From UBA6183 sp046314755 (GTDB lineage: Bacteria > Bacteroidota > Bacteroidia > UKL13-3), in NCBI GenBank assembly GCA_046314755.1, contig JBKDBG010000017.1:1-64000 (forward strand): a DNA stretch of 64,000 bases, written 5' to 3'. The notes below the pieces were generated by a model. That model saw nothing but the letters and a program-made list of their open reading frames with translations, had not been told where the DNA came from and searched no databases. Below, piece by piece: positions 37,901 through 48,800 of the stretch. Position 1 is the stretch's first letter, and every line of letters starts with the position of its first letter. A program made the translations under genes and the position numbers.

Positions 37901-40900
37901 TGTACCTGCGAATGAAACCGCACCGCCATTTATTAATAATGGAGACGTGTTGTTAGCAGACTCAATTGTTAAATTACTAAGTCTGTTTTTTGTCGCACCA
38001 TTTACAAACAACACAGCAGGTCCGGCCGTTGAAGAGTTTCTGATGGTTAATAAGTTTAAATTATTATTTGAACTTAAATCAGGAACACCGGATATTTTTA
38101 TGCGATCAACTCCATTCAACCTGAGCAACCCAAGGTTGGTGTTACCCGAAACTATTCTTGATGCGGTTGTTGATGAATCAGGACGAATAGTAATGGTAAA
38201 AGAACCTGCACCTACACCATCTTCTCCTAGTTGATTTAACGCTACGGTTCCCGGTTCGTTAATGTTTGAAGTAATTACAGCTGTGATTGAACCACCAAGC
38301 GTATTGTTATTTAAAAATTCAAACAATCCCCCAACACCGGTAAGTGTTGTATAGGTTTGACCTGCGCCAACATAAAACTTGCTGTTGGCCGGTATTGTAG
38401 GTAAAATCACATAAAAATCAACGGCTGCAGGTTCGTTGGTAATGTTATTTACATTCGTTCCTAATGCTAAAGGTCTTTGCGAAGTGAGATTAGAAGCAAC
38501 ACTGTCCTCCGCCACTACGTAGTAGAAAATGGTATCACCGGTTGTAACACCGGCTACCGGACCATAAAATATTTCGAACGAATAGTTTGCTTGTGTTGGC
38601 GTACCTGTTGCAATTGAAGCCGCACTACTCACCCACAAACCTCCTATTCCTTTTTTGTAATAAATTCTTGGTGCATTTAAACCTCCACCAAGAGGCACCC
38701 CTTGATTATCTCTTACAATAACATTTGAAAGTTGTACCGGACCCGTAATACTTCCTTGGTTGCTCACCGCAGTATAGGTCATACTAGGCGGAAAAATATC
38801 GGTACTGCTGGTAAAAGCATCAGCATCGGCACCTACATCTAATCCGGCCAATCCTGTTCTGGCATTGCCATCAAAGTCAACCGTTACCACACCCATTAAG
38901 GCTTGGTCTCCACTGGCCTCTGCCGGATTACTTGATTGCAAGTGTAAATCTACCGTGTTCGCATCACCTGTAGCATTTACAAATAATGGATTTCCACTTC
39001 CGCTTTGTAAATCATACAACGTGTTACGCGCCCATCCGCTGAGACCGCCTAATGTTATATAATCTAAAAGATTAGTACCGCCAATAATACCTCCCGTTCC
39101 GGTTGTTTGAAGAATATTGTAGTTTGAAATAAGTGAGGTAGCATTTACAGGGAATCCGGCTAATCGAATAGCAAAATGTTTACCTGTTGATGTTCCTGTA
39201 TTTGATGTTGCGTTTACAAAAATATTGTTGCGTAAATCATTCACATTCGTTCCGGTAGGTGTTCCATTTAATCTGATACAAGCCGTAACAGAAGCACCCG
39301 CTGCAGGAGCGCCCGCTAAAAACACCGAGTTGTGGTAGTACTCGAAGTTGCCTGAAACGTCATTTAAGAAACCATATACCTCATAGTTGTTTCCATTTAA
39401 GGTTCCTGCCGAATCAATACCTAAACGAATCATGTTATTGGCATAACGCGTGAATGACCCTGAGTTTTGTTGAATACCAATTAAGCGAGCAATCCCGGTT
39501 GTTGACGATTTAAAACTATGAACAAAGTTTCTGCTCACACTGTTCAACACATTGGTTGTTGTGCCTTGATATAAAATACCTACAATATTGTTCGCCCCGG
39601 TTAATCCAATTGTTTCAAGTGCATACACCCTGTTTTGGTTGATGTTAATTTGACTTCCGGAACCATTGTGCATTAAACCAATAATAGATGATGCAGTACT
39701 GGTATTTGAAGACGATGAATTCGATCTTAAATTATGAACTATATTTTCATTTAAGGTATGTCCGCTTCCGCTCGATTGCATAATGCCAATGAGTTGAGTC
39801 GAATTGGGTGTTGTGGTAACGTAGTTCAAGTATCTTACCACATTATTATTGATGATTTGTCCCGGATTCGATGAGCCCACCCATATACCAATCAATCCTG
39901 AACTGGTTGTGGTTGATGTGTTTTGTACGTTTGTTGTTATTCCTTCTACTATGTTATTGGTTACAGTTGCCAAACCGGAGGTTGACAAAATACCCAACGT
40001 TTGGCAAAATGAAACTACACCAATATTTGCATTAAGCAAGTTACTCACCCGGTTGTTGTTGATTTGAATACTTGTGGTACTGCTAGAAACGTTTATGCCT
40101 ACTAATGGTGCTGAAGTTGATGTTCCTCCTAATGACGAAGAATCTCTTAAGTTGCTCACAATATTATTATTGATTTGCAGCGATCCTGTTTGGTTCCAGG
40201 CCCTTATTCCATTAACTGTAACCGATGTAATCGTTGTTGCCGAAGAGAATATACCGGATACAATATTGTTATTGATAATCGTGTTAGAACCTGTTTGACA
40301 GTTAATACCAAGTGATGTGGTATTTCCTCTATTAATGATAGATTGAACATTGTTGGTATCTCCAATATAGTTGTTTAATAGTGTTGCAACACCACCGCCA
40401 TTGTTAACCTGAATCCCAACGAAGGATGCTGCACTTACATTGTTCATCACAATATTGGTTATTCTGTTATCGGCAATGTGCGTTCCGGTATTAGCACCTG
40501 CACTCACGTTAATTCCGGTAAAGCCTAAACCATTAATCACATTCCAATTGTTCATCAGTACATACCAATTGCCACCAATCACATTTCCACTAATAGTATC
40601 GTTATTTGATAAGGTACCCGGAGTAAAATTAATTACAGTTGGAGAGGCGGTGTGATGATTTAAGGTGTCTTGGAAAAACACATTGTTTTTGATTCTGTAA
40701 TTATTCCCGGTTCCTGAACTAATATTAATAGCATTAAAATTAAAACCATAAAACACACTGTTTTCAATGAGTAAGTTATCGTTTTCTCTATTAACACCGG
40801 TTGTGCCCGATGCTACAAAAAGAATTCCAGGCAACCCTCCCGCACCCGGAGCTCTTCTAAAGTAACAGTTACCCACATACACATTGTCATTCCCTGTTAC

Positions 40901-43900
40901 AGCCGATGTTTGGCTTATTCTTACTGCACCTCCACTAAATGTTGAAGTACTGGTGTTATTGGTTTCAAAAATTACACCTTGAATAAATATATCACTAGCG
41001 TCATTTAATAATGTAAGAGCCGGTTGTGAGGTTGCTGTGTTTCGAATAACAAGGTTCGTGTCTGTAACTAATCCGTTTGCGGCATAACCCAATAGTTGAA
41101 CTCTGTCTGCGCCATTAAGCTTGATAATACCATCAGTAAATGCAACATTTCCTGTTATGATGGTTTGTGTTGGCCCGGCAGGTCGAATGGTAAGCGTATA
41201 ACCAAAATTGCCTACACTAGTACCATTCGTTTCCAACCATTGATTTAATGAAACACTTCCTGTTTCGGTGATGGTTGCACCATTTTCGAGCGTTACAACT
41301 GTATTGCCTTGTAATAAGCTGTTATTTATTGCATTAAACAATCCGGTTGGTCCGGTTAGGGTTGTGTATGTGCCTGTAGGTCCAACAGTAACTGCTGTTG
41401 GTATTGGTGTAGAAATTTGATATTGGTTTGGTGTTTGAGGAGGAAAAGTAATATTAGCGATATCAATTCCAACACCAAAAGCAGGTTGTGTACTGTAATT
41501 TATTGCACTATCCTGAGCGGCTATGTAATATCTAATAATATCATTAGGAACTACACCGCCAACAAGCGAATAATCAATGGTAAAATCCCAGCTACCGTTA
41601 CGGCTGTTGCCAGTTGTTAAGGCTCCCAAAACGTTGGCCCATGTGCCGTTGTTTTTGTTAAAGTATAATCTTGGGGTAAACGTACCGAAATCAACTCCCG
41701 AATTTCTATCAATAATCGTTGCGGAAATCGTTCTGTTTAATACACTTGCCGTATTCGTTAGCGGAGTAAAAATAATTTCCGGAGCAACAGAGTCAAAACT
41801 TAACGTATTCGTTGCTGAGCCAAATGCTCCGATATCAACCGGGGTTAAGGCGCTTCTTTGGTTGCCATTAAAATCACTTGAGGAGAAGGCAACCAACGTT
41901 GGATCGCCTGCTCCCTCTCCCGGATTAGAAGAAGCAACATTCAAGTTAATTGAGCCTGCCGCAGCAGCCGGTGCAATTAAATTTGGATTCGCGTGGATAC
42001 TGTTTATATCTCTTTGTGAGATTCTTTTCCAGCCTCCTGTCCCAGTCATAAATGCGGCATTTCCAGGACCACCTCCAATAAAGTTGTTGGTTAGCCCACT
42101 TCCTGCCCATAAAATATTGTAATTGCATACAAACTGTGGAACAGATGCTATACTGCCATAATTTATTGCATAATTAAATCCGGTACCCCCATTGTTTTGA
42201 ACCACATTTACAAAAATGTTATTTCTGATGTCGCTCCATGATATAAAACCAATTGAAGCCCTGTATGCAGCGGTAATTGATGTGCCTGAAGTTGGCGCTC
42301 CACCAATATAAACCGTGTTGTGTAAAATACGATTGATAAAAGTACTTGATGAATGGTTATTGTTAATTCCACTTACTACAAAAGGACCGGTATACGCATT
42401 ACCTGCTGTATCAATACCCAAACGAATTAAGTTATTCGCAACAGTTCCGTGCATGGTTTGCAAATCAATTCCCAATAGGTTCGTTGCTGAGGTTCCTGCA
42501 CTTGCAAAACTGTGTATGAAGTTGCGGTTACAGAACGATTCGTTTCCTGTTGTAGCGCTTGAAGCTGAATAACGAATACCAATAATACTTCCGGTTGTAG
42601 CCGTATGTAAATTATATAACCCCCAAATCACGTTGCTGTCACACTCTTGGTTTACTACCCCTGAAATATATTGAATACCGCAAATGCCCGGTGAACTGGT
42701 TGTGAAACGGTTGTAAATTGACTTGATTTGGTTTCCATAAACCCTGTTTCCGGTGGTTCCGAAAATAACCATTCCATTTACTTGTGTAGATGATGCCGTT
42801 GGTGTATTCAAGGCCAACGAATCAATATAGTTATTCAACACCAAGGCTCTGCCCGAAGAACCAAAGTTAATACCATTTAATGCGGCAGAAGTAGAGGTTG
42901 ATGTGTTTGAACTTCTTGAAAATAAACCATAAACAATATTGTTACTTATGGTTGTGAAACCGCTACTTGCATAACAAATACCATTAATTTGAGTTGATTG
43001 GGTGGCTAGTGTTGAACGTTGATATAAATGGCGAACAGTGTTGTTTCTAATAATTTGTCCGGCCGAACCAGAAAAATTCAAAATACCATTAATGGCGGCA
43101 CTTGTTGTAGTTCCTGTACTTGTACAACCGGTACTATCCATAAATAACCCATCAATAATATTATTTTCAATTACTGATATTCCGGATGTGCTCAAAATGC
43201 CAATGATTCTAACAGCAGAAGTTGTGGTATTATTATTAGTAAGCGGCTCTGCAAAAGTACCGATTAGGTTTCCGCTAATAGTAACGGAGTTGCTTGATGA
43301 TTGGGATGAAATACCCATTAGTGAAGCAGCGGTGGTTGACCCGATATTGCCTGAATTGGTTCTTAAGCCCTTAACGATGTTGTTGTTGATATTAACAACT
43401 TGACCAGAACTTGTAGTAATTGCCCTAATTGCACCAGTAGTTCCGGTATTGTATAAGGAAACATTTGAAACGATGTTTCTTGTGATATCATAATTTGATG
43501 CAGGAACTGCATTTATCGCTACAAAAACAGCGTTGTTCAAGGACAACACATCGCCAATATAGTTACTGTCAATATTGGCCACACCACCGCTTAATTGTAT
43601 ACCAGTAAACTGGCCTGTTGCTGCAGTACCGGCCAATGTCCAATTTTTAATTTGGTTTCCATAAACCCTGGTTGGTGTTCCATTAGCCACCGTTACTTGA
43701 ATGGGTACACGGATATTAGAACCGATATTTACGAATGGCCCTGCCAATGCTAATGGGGCATCGCCACCAATAATATTATTTAATATTTGATTATTAACAG
43801 ACCCACTACCTGTGCCGGGCACAAAATTGATTGCCGACCATGTAGATGTTTGTAATGTATTGGCCGCTGTATCATAGAAATTGTTATTAGCAATTAACCA

Positions 43901-45391
43901 ATTTGAACCATTTCCATTATTGGTGCCTGTTATTGATATCCCGTTAAATCCAAAACTATTAAAATCGTTTCCTATTATTGAGTTGTTATTGTTTTGAATG
44001 ATATTTGATTGACCTGTTGAAATAATACCAACAGCAAAAACACCCGTTGATGAACGTCCAAAATAATTGTTTTGAATGGTATTATTATCATTACCCGTAA
44101 AACCCGTAGAGCCTAGTATGGCAATTGCACCAGAAGCCGTTCCGGTATTTGCCGAAAGCAAATTCATGTTTCGAAGGGTGTTGTTATTAGCATCATTAAC
44201 TAATGTAAAAATAACTCCAGCGGTGTTATAGTTTTTTATTGTTAAATCCCTCGTATTTCCTGCACCATTGCTTCCATCAAAAACAACAAAACTGCTTCCG
44301 TTTAAGTTAAACATATTTGATGTGGATGCTTCAACTAGGCTACTTACGCCAGTGGCCGGTTTGAAGGTTATCGTGTTAGTGGCCGAAATCCCTGAAACGT
44401 TCGCAAAATTAATCGGAAAGGATTCTCCTGTTGAAGTATTATACAGGGTATCAATTAAACTAAAAACTACCGGACCTGTCACACCAAATGCACTTGCAGC
44501 TGTGGCTGCTTCAGATATGGTTCTAAAGTCACCTGTGGCCCCCACTGTAAAAGTTCCTGTTAATGGTGAACGATATATCCTCGTTAGAGTATCATCAATA
44601 TTTACAGTATCAAATGCACTATTAGGCATTGAGGTGTATACTTTAACACGATACAAAATTCCTGCTGCCATAGTAAAGTTACCCAATTGTACGCTTTGAG
44701 AATTACTTCCCAAACCACCAAGTGTATCTAATAGGCCTGTAAAGGCTACAGGGGTTTGTACAACTCCGTTAACCTCCCAATTTACGTTAACACTAGTAAT
44801 TTGATTTACTCCAGCATTTCTTATTCTAGCAGTAAAAAGATTACTGCCTAAATTAAATCCAATAGGAGTATCTATAGCGAACACAGAGGCGTTGTGTGTA
44901 CCTGATGATAATTGTAATACTTGTATTTCTCTGAAATTTGGGTTCGTTCCTTGCACATTATTAAACCTAACCCGAGTTGTTGTAATTGGAACGATAAATG
45001 AAATTGAATCTACTTGAGGCGCAGCACTTACAAATGGGTTTGGTGCCAATGGCACATATGCGCTCCCATTCCAAATTTCAATAATCATTGAGGTAAAAGG
45101 CCTGTTGTCTTTATAAAAAACAATCCTGCTAAAGGAAATAGGATTTGACCAAACATATTCAATGAATTGACCTGTGTTAATCCACCCCCATCCGCAAGGA
45201 GTAGGAGCACAATTAAATGGTGGAATGATTCCATCATTGTAGTTTGTTGCACCAAAACCCAATGCAGGATTTCCGCCTGTACCTTGTGTGGCTGTTGCCG
45301 TTAAAGCATGATTTGTTTGGGCCTTCAACTCTTTTAAGAGCAAGAGCACCAAAATTAATAATGCTGTTTTAAGTAGTTGTTGTTTTTTCAT
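34997..45391 (-). CDS. Giant secreted beta-helix protein with discoidin-like N terminus and T9SS type A sorting domain (3464 aa)
   Basis: The largest gene of the window. A signal peptide (to about 24) is followed by a discoidin/F5-8-C-like domain (about 25-165; WIEYV-type core WINTGQFIEYVW, FSRIVFYKDNRPF, FREIQVLQL). A short Ig-like domain comes next. Three large beta-helix blocks open with TVGATGDFRTISEA (near 277), TVGPTGTYTTLTG (near 1330) and YVGAGQTYTTLTG (near 2340), about 1000 residues apart. Spacers contain PRLYFNKN and PRIYYKKG, the same spacer type as in the 2497-aa protein. Thousands of residues are Asn/Ser/Thr/Gly ladders with NNIV and GI turns. The sorting domain (about 3385-3464) has YPNPFLSALNLKV and ends VQKVVRLK. 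The role is unknown; a fibrous surface adhesin or glycan-binding shaft is plausible. Confidence 0.87.
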   Translation of the reverse strand: MKKQQLLKTALLILVLLLLKELKAQTNHALTATATQGTGGNPALGFGATNYNDGIIPPFNCAPTPCGWGWINTGQFIEYVWSNPISFSRIVFYKDNRPFTSMIIEIWNGSAYVPLAPNPFVSAAPQVDSISFIVPITTTRVRFNNVQGTNPNFREIQVLQLSSGTHNASVFAIDTPIGFNLGSNLFTARIRNAGVNQITSVNVNWEVNGVVQTPVAFTGLLDTLGGLGSNSQSVQLGNFTMAAGILYRVKVYTSMPNSAFDTVNIDDTLTRIYRSPLTGTFTVGATGDFRTISEAATAASAFGVTGPVVFSLIDTLYNTSTGESFPINFANVSGISATNTITFKPATGVSSLVEASTSNMFNLNGSSFVVFDGSNGAGNTRDLTIKNYNTAGVIFTLVNDANNNTLRNMNLLSANTGTASGAIAILGSTGFTGNDNNTIQNNYFGRSSTGVFAVGIISTGQSNIIQNNNNSIIGNDFNSFGFNGISITGTNNGNGSNWLIANNNFYDTAANTLQTSTWSAINFVPGTGSGSVNNQILNNIIGGDAPLALAGPFVNIGSNIRVPIQVTVANGTPTRVYGNQIKNWTLAGTAATGQFTGIQLSGGVANIDSNYIGDVLSLNNAVFVAINAVPASNYDITRNIVSNVSLYNTGTTGAIRAITTSSGQVVNINNNIVKGLRTNSGNIGSTTAASLMGISSQSSSNSVTISGNLIGTFAEPLTNNNTTTSAVRIIGILSTSGISVIENNIIDGLFMDSTGCTSTGTTTSAAINGILNFSGSAGQIIRNNTVRHLYQRSTLATQSTQINGICYASSGFTTISNNIVYGLFSRSSNTSTSTSAALNGINFGSSGRALVLNNYIDSLALNTPTASSTQVNGMVIFGTTGNRVYGNQIKSIYNRFTTSSPGICGIQYISGVVNQECDSNVIWGLYNLHTATTGSIIGIRYSASSATTGNESFCNRNFIHSFASAGTSATNLLGIDLQTMHGTVANNLIRLGIDTAGNAYTGPFVVSGINNNHSSSTFINRILHNTVYIGGAPTSGTSITAAYRASIGFISWSDIRNNIFVNVVQNNGGTGFNYAINYGSIASVPQFVCNYNILWAGSGLTNNFIGGGPGNAAFMTGTGGWKRISQRDINSIHANPNLIAPAAAAGSINLNVASSNPGEGAGDPTLVAFSSSDFNGNQRSALTPVDIGAFGSATNTLSFDSVAPEIIFTPLTNTASVLNRTISATIIDRNSGVDFGTFTPRLYFNKNNGTWANVLGALTTGNSRNGSWDFTIDYSLVGGVVPNDIIRYYIAAQDSAINYSTQPAFGVGIDIANITFPPQTPNQYQISTPIPTAVTVGPTGTYTTLTGPTGLFNAINNSLLQGNTVVTLENGATITETGSVSLNQWLETNGTSVGNFGYTLTIRPAGPTQTIITGNVAFTDGIIKLNGADRVQLLGYAANGLVTDTNLVIRNTATSQPALTLLNDASDIFIQGVIFETNNTSTSTFSGGAVRISQTSAVTGNDNVYVGNCYFRRAPGAGGLPGILFVASGTTGVNRENDNLLIENSVFYGFNFNAINISSGTGNNYRIKNNVFFQDTLNHHTASPTVINFTPGTLSNNDTISGNVIGGNWYVLMNNWNVINGLGFTGINVSAGANTGTHIADNRITNIVMNNVSAASFVGIQVNNGGGVATLLNNYIGDTNNVQSIINRGNTTSLGINCQTGSNTIINNNIVSGIFSSATTITSVTVNGIRAWNQTGSLQINNNIVSNLRDSSSLGGTSTSAPLVGINVSSSTTSIQINNNRVSNLLNANIGVVSFCQTLGILSTSGLATVTNNIVEGITTNVQNTSTTTSSGLIGIWVGSSNPGQIINNNVVRYLNYVTTTPNSTQLIGIMQSSGSGHTLNENIVHNLRSNSSSSNTSTASSIIGLMHNGSGSQININQNRVYALETIGLTGANNIVGILYQGTTTNVLNSVSRNFVHSFKSSTTGIARLIGIQQNSGSFTRYANNMIRLGIDSAGTLNGNNYEVYGFLNDVSGNFEYYHNSVFLAGAPAAGASVTACIRLNGTPTGTNVNDLRNNIFVNATSNTGTSTGKHFAIRLAGFPVNATSLISNYNILQTTGTGGIIGGTNLLDYITLGGLSGWARNTLYDLQSGSGNPLFVNATGDANTVDLHLQSSNPAEASGDQALMGVVTVDFDGNARTGLAGLDVGADADAFTSSTDIFPPSMTYTAVSNQGSITGPVQLSNVIVRDNQGVPLGGGLNAPRIYYKKGIGGLWVSSAASIATGTPTQANYSFEIFYGPVAGVTTGDTIFYYVVAEDSVASNLTSQRPLALGTNVNNITNEPAAVDFYVILPTIPANSKFYVGAGQTYTTLTGVGGLFEFLNNNTLGGSITAVITSNINEPGTVALNQLGEDGVGAGSFTITIRPDSSTTASRIVSGNTNLGLLRLNGVDRIKISGVPDLSSNNNLNLLTIRNSSTAGPAVLFVNGATKNRLSNLTIESANNTSPLLINGGAVSFAGTNTTVGNSQDSIINCTIRNDLGVAFPSGIPAALISSFHSGFVLNSSNVISGNNLLNASSVYVNVDGGSGNNWVVNGNNFYNTLVLITANALPIRFNGGAISEGHTISNNIIGGSAPNAGGSAWNSSVLAAWNCIQIAVGNNLTTQISSNTIRNMRFIQTASGVQWNGILVTAGRTNITGNMIGDSTVAGSIELAPPTTHSGIAVNATVTVPTLVENNRIAGIAINSAGNSVSFNGILVSGGITSINNNVIGTTNTVNSITNNANGTTRAINVTTAVNIDPAVQITGNTIANINANGTQTSVTLGGIQMSGSTVANISNNRIFNLSTLSTNTSLSSTFLSVFGISLAGSTNAGPMVNNNLIYNISANSTSASTTNAAGIMIQSANAARVTGNRVYDIRNLSTSNAANPMATATGILVFNVVNALDVTNNQITLGDGQTNNIQYNGIWQQSSGGFDVNAYYNTVLITGNSSSGSLASYAYHKGPNSTFEVTSGTRLVNNAFINNRAGGATKNYAIANEVSGTPTGAGWAVVNYNLLSSSNANTLGLWGTGDLNISNWRTTSNADRNSWSEISTLVNPAVLFANVTNGNLNVVSSAAQNWYLNGKGIAGPLSGNINADFAGNSRGTTVGFGTDIGAHEFVSTSTPPAATITGTPALNGTTTITFAGRTLATINWGATGTVPSSLSANYYSGTNPPSTNVGTRFMNAYLQVSAAGGTGYSYQATFNYDPALLGNVLSETALRWARFGTSWSFDAASGANTSSQTIATSTPSNAFGIITGTDASAPLPVQMLTFNGEVMNDDAKLTWITASERNNLGFEIERSSDGRTFEYVGFVKGAGNSNVKRNYQFVDANVFNQSSIVYYRLKQIDVNGGYEYSNTIELNKMQLETFAVTPYPNPFLSALNLKVNTPQEGSAQITVFDLNGKLVFSKTTTLQSGINVVNMDELVNSDGGIYFVEVKQASFVQVQKVVRLK

Positions 45392-45856
45392 AAGTATTAT
45401 TTTTTTATTTTGTCTCTTTCAAACCATCGTTAATAACTTGATAGCACAGGCAGCTAAGCTTTAAAATGGGCAAAAATTTATTTGCTTATTAATTTTGAAT
45501 TATTAATGAAGTTATAAATTATTCAAACAAAGCAATTCATCCCGGGGACATTTAATCTCATTTTAATCTTATTGTTTGGTTTATTGGGCGAAAAACAAAA
45601 TAACTAGCCACAAATAGGTATAAGTAGAAAATGTTGGAATATTGATTAATTCAATATATGGCTTAATCGTAATTCTTTTGTGTAGTGTATCATTTACAAT
45701 TAAGAACTTAATTGCTGTGGAAAACTAGCCTTGACTTTTCCAATTAATTACCATGATTGGTTGAAAACAGGGGAATGAAATGCCCTAAGGCAAAATTAGG
45801 AAACAAAAAAGCCACACAAAACGCGTGGCTTTTATATGACAAATTTTACTTATTGC
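45392..45856. other. Intergenic region upstream of the 3464-aa gene
   Basis: 465 AT-rich bases with no gene. The right end holds the terminator of the 1126-aa gene (listed separately); the left part must carry the promoter of the giant gene. No exact TAnnTTTG box was found on the minus strand. No repeat of note was seen. Confidence 0.6.
45805..45833 (-). terminator. Rho-independent terminator after the 1126-aa gene
   Basis: A 9-bp stem (45807-45815 with 45825-45833), a 9-base loop and a six-T tail on the minus strand, 24 bases past the stop codon. Confidence 0.85.
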
Positions 45857-48800
45857 CTACTCCACCAAGAGTTTCTTTTGAATAGAAGAGTTTATGGTAT
45901 TAATTTCTACAAAATATAACCCCGGTTCCAAAGCAGATATATCAATGGTTTTTTGAAGCGCTACAACACATTTCACCCTACCATCAGTTTGTCTCATCGT
46001 AACGGTTCCTTGATCCTCCTCTTGTAAGCCGTCAATATGAATAAATCCTTTTGCCGGATTAGGGTAAATACTTAATGCATGCATTGGGTCTCCATTGTCA
46101 ACACGCACCACATGGCTGTATTCGCTTTGGTTAAATTCAATCTTGTTTAATCGATAATACCCTTCTACTAATCTATTGTCATCAAAAACGTATTGTGTTT
46201 GGGTGGCTCTGTTTTTTGATTGAATATATCCAATCGTTTCAAATGCTAATCCATCGGCTGAATATTGTACTTCATAGCCTTTCATGTTTTTTTCTTGAGC
46301 CGTTGTCCATGATATTACGTTGCCGAATTCTTTTCGTCTAGCAGAAAAAGAAACTAGCTTTACGGGAAGTGCTTGCGCATTTCCGATTACTAATCTGAAG
46401 CGATTGCCTCCGGTTGCAGCATTTGAATTTTGAATTTGAAAAGTATATTTTGAATGCAACCTCACGTTGGTGATGTTGTTATTAAAAAGGTCAATCAAAT
46501 ACACATCCTTATTGGCTGGAATAGTATTGCCCAAATCAAGCTCAATGGTATAACTTCCATTGGATACTGCATTTGTGCTTATCACAAATGTATCTGCTGT
46601 ACTGTTGTTTAATGCTTGAACCACATTGCGTTGAACAAGTTGATGATCAGAAGTAACAAATCCCATGTTGATGTTGCTGTTTAATAACTTCATGGCATCT
46701 TCATTAAACACATATGATAAAGAGGAATTGGGTTTAAAATGAAGCCAGGCGATATCATACTTTGTACTGTCTTGGTACATTTTAATGGATAAGGGATTTT
46801 CTTCTGTCTTAAAATATGCAGTTGGGTTGGTAGAAACCTTGCCGGACTCATTAAAGGTAACACTTGCCCCGGAAGAAGCAGCTTGTACGAAAAAGCCTTG
46901 GCCAATAGCAATATGTTGTGAAGAAGTTCTATTCACGTACATTCCGGTTGAGGCATCCCACACCCAATAGGAGTTTGATACCGACCCCGAAATGCTTAAG
47001 GCTGCATAATTAATTTCGCATGGGTATGGGTTACCCAATAAATTCCAACCATCATTCGAGGCAGATCCGGTTGATGTATAAGATAAATTAACCGCAACAG
47101 CACCTTGGTTAATGTTGCCGAAATAATCCATTACCGTATCATTCGGCACAATAGATGCATTTGTTAAGCTATTCGTTTGTGAACGACTTCCTCGGTAAAA
47201 AACCAACATGCCCAATCCTTGTCCAAGAGCATTGTTGGTATGGGTTATGTTCTTCCACCCTCTCCCTCCGGAAGTGTTTTCTTGATAAGTTACAATAGAA
47301 GAATTTGGTGTGGCGGCATCAAAGCCGTTTGAACCACCTCCCGGACCTGTGATCAAAATGTCTTCTTGCAATTGATTAAATGTAAAACCATTAATCGGGC
47401 TTGTCACCATTCTCCAGCCCCTTCTTCCTGAGCCGCCTTGTACAAATCGTTGCACATTTATATTGCCGCTAATGGCTGCACCTGATTGTATCTGAGCAAT
47501 TCGTCCCGTTGCGGAAGCTGTTGATATCAATACCAAATTTCCATTTGCGTTTAATGTTCCTGCTGTTGGCGTAACTGTTCCTGTTACTTGTACTTCGTTT
47601 CCTAATGTTATCGTACTTGATGCGCGATTTACCGTAAGGTTAACAAGCCTATTGGTTGATCCGAAAGTTGTTTGATCGAAAAACAAAGAAATATTGCCTG
47701 TGCTTCCTCCAACATTTATTGATCCTCCGTTACTGCGTATAAAACCGGAAGTACGAGAAACAGCCCCATTCACCGATAACGTATTTGAACCAATATCAAG
47801 TGTAGCCGAACCAATAGTTAACGTACCGGAAACCGTAAGGTTATTGCTTAAACTGCTTGTTCCCGAAGGCATGGTATAGTTTTGAAGTTCTGTTGGCAAT
47901 GTGAAGTTAGAAATGCTTCCACCGTTAAAAATTAACGACCCGGTGTTGCCAAGCGTTAAGTTGTTTGATGCGTTAAACGCCCCATTTAGCGTAAGCGTAC
48001 CGTTAATGGTTCGCGATGCATGCAGCACAGCCCCTGAAGCTCCAACAGAAACATTGTTTGGACCAGAGGAAGATGGCCACTCCATATTATTTGTTGTTTG
48101 CACAGAAACACCGGAATATACCAACGTGCTATTATTTCCATAAGCAATTGAACCTGCACCGATGATGGTGCCCGAATGCGTTAAAGCTCCATTAATTGTC
48201 AACGTAACTCCTGCGTCTACTGTGAGTGTACCACCTGTATTTATTGTTAGTTCATCAAGGGTCTGGTTGCTGCTTACTCGAAGCGTTCCGCCATTATTAA
48301 CAGTTACATCATTGGTTGCGGGTAAGGTTGAGCCCCCACTTCTGTTTAACTGTAAAGTTCCTGCATTAACGGTCGTTAATCCGGTAAATGTATTTTGCGC
48401 TGTTAATGTAACCGTGCCTAAACCATTTTTATTCACATCATTAATGGTTGACTCATTGTTGGAAATCACACCAGTTACATTGAACGACTCGCTCGTGTTT
48501 GCGGTTAAATTTATTGGTATGTTGGAAACCTCTAACAATGTAAATAAAGCATCCATATTTGCTCCTGAGTTCCTTACATGAATTAATGCGGGAGAAACTC
48601 CAGTAGAGCCCGTAAATCTTCTAATATTGTTTCTGTTTGATCCAATAACCAGATTAAACTCTCGGTCAGAAACCACTTCAATATCATAGGTTGTTCCTGA
48701 TTTGAAATCGGTAAAGTTAGGCATATTCGTAGTGGAGAAACCTGCGCCATCACTAAATCGCGCTGTTGATTGTCCGCCTAGAAATTCTATTTTTAATATC

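Noticed and set aside
37746..38234. Plus-strand open frame of 162 codons opposite the 3464-aa gene
   Set aside because: Same shadow effect; no start context, domain or neighbour supports it.
41577..42122. Plus-strand open frame of 181 codons opposite the 3464-aa gene
   Set aside because: It is antisense to a long, compositionally regular coding region; the translation is a hydrophobic Val/Leu/Pro-rich shadow of Asn/Thr/Gly codons, as are many similar frames between 28000 and 49000.
27248..45391. Possible CRISPR array or tandem DNA repeats inside the giant genes
   Set aside because: The repetition is at protein level with variable codons and spacing; no regular direct repeats with unique spacers were seen.
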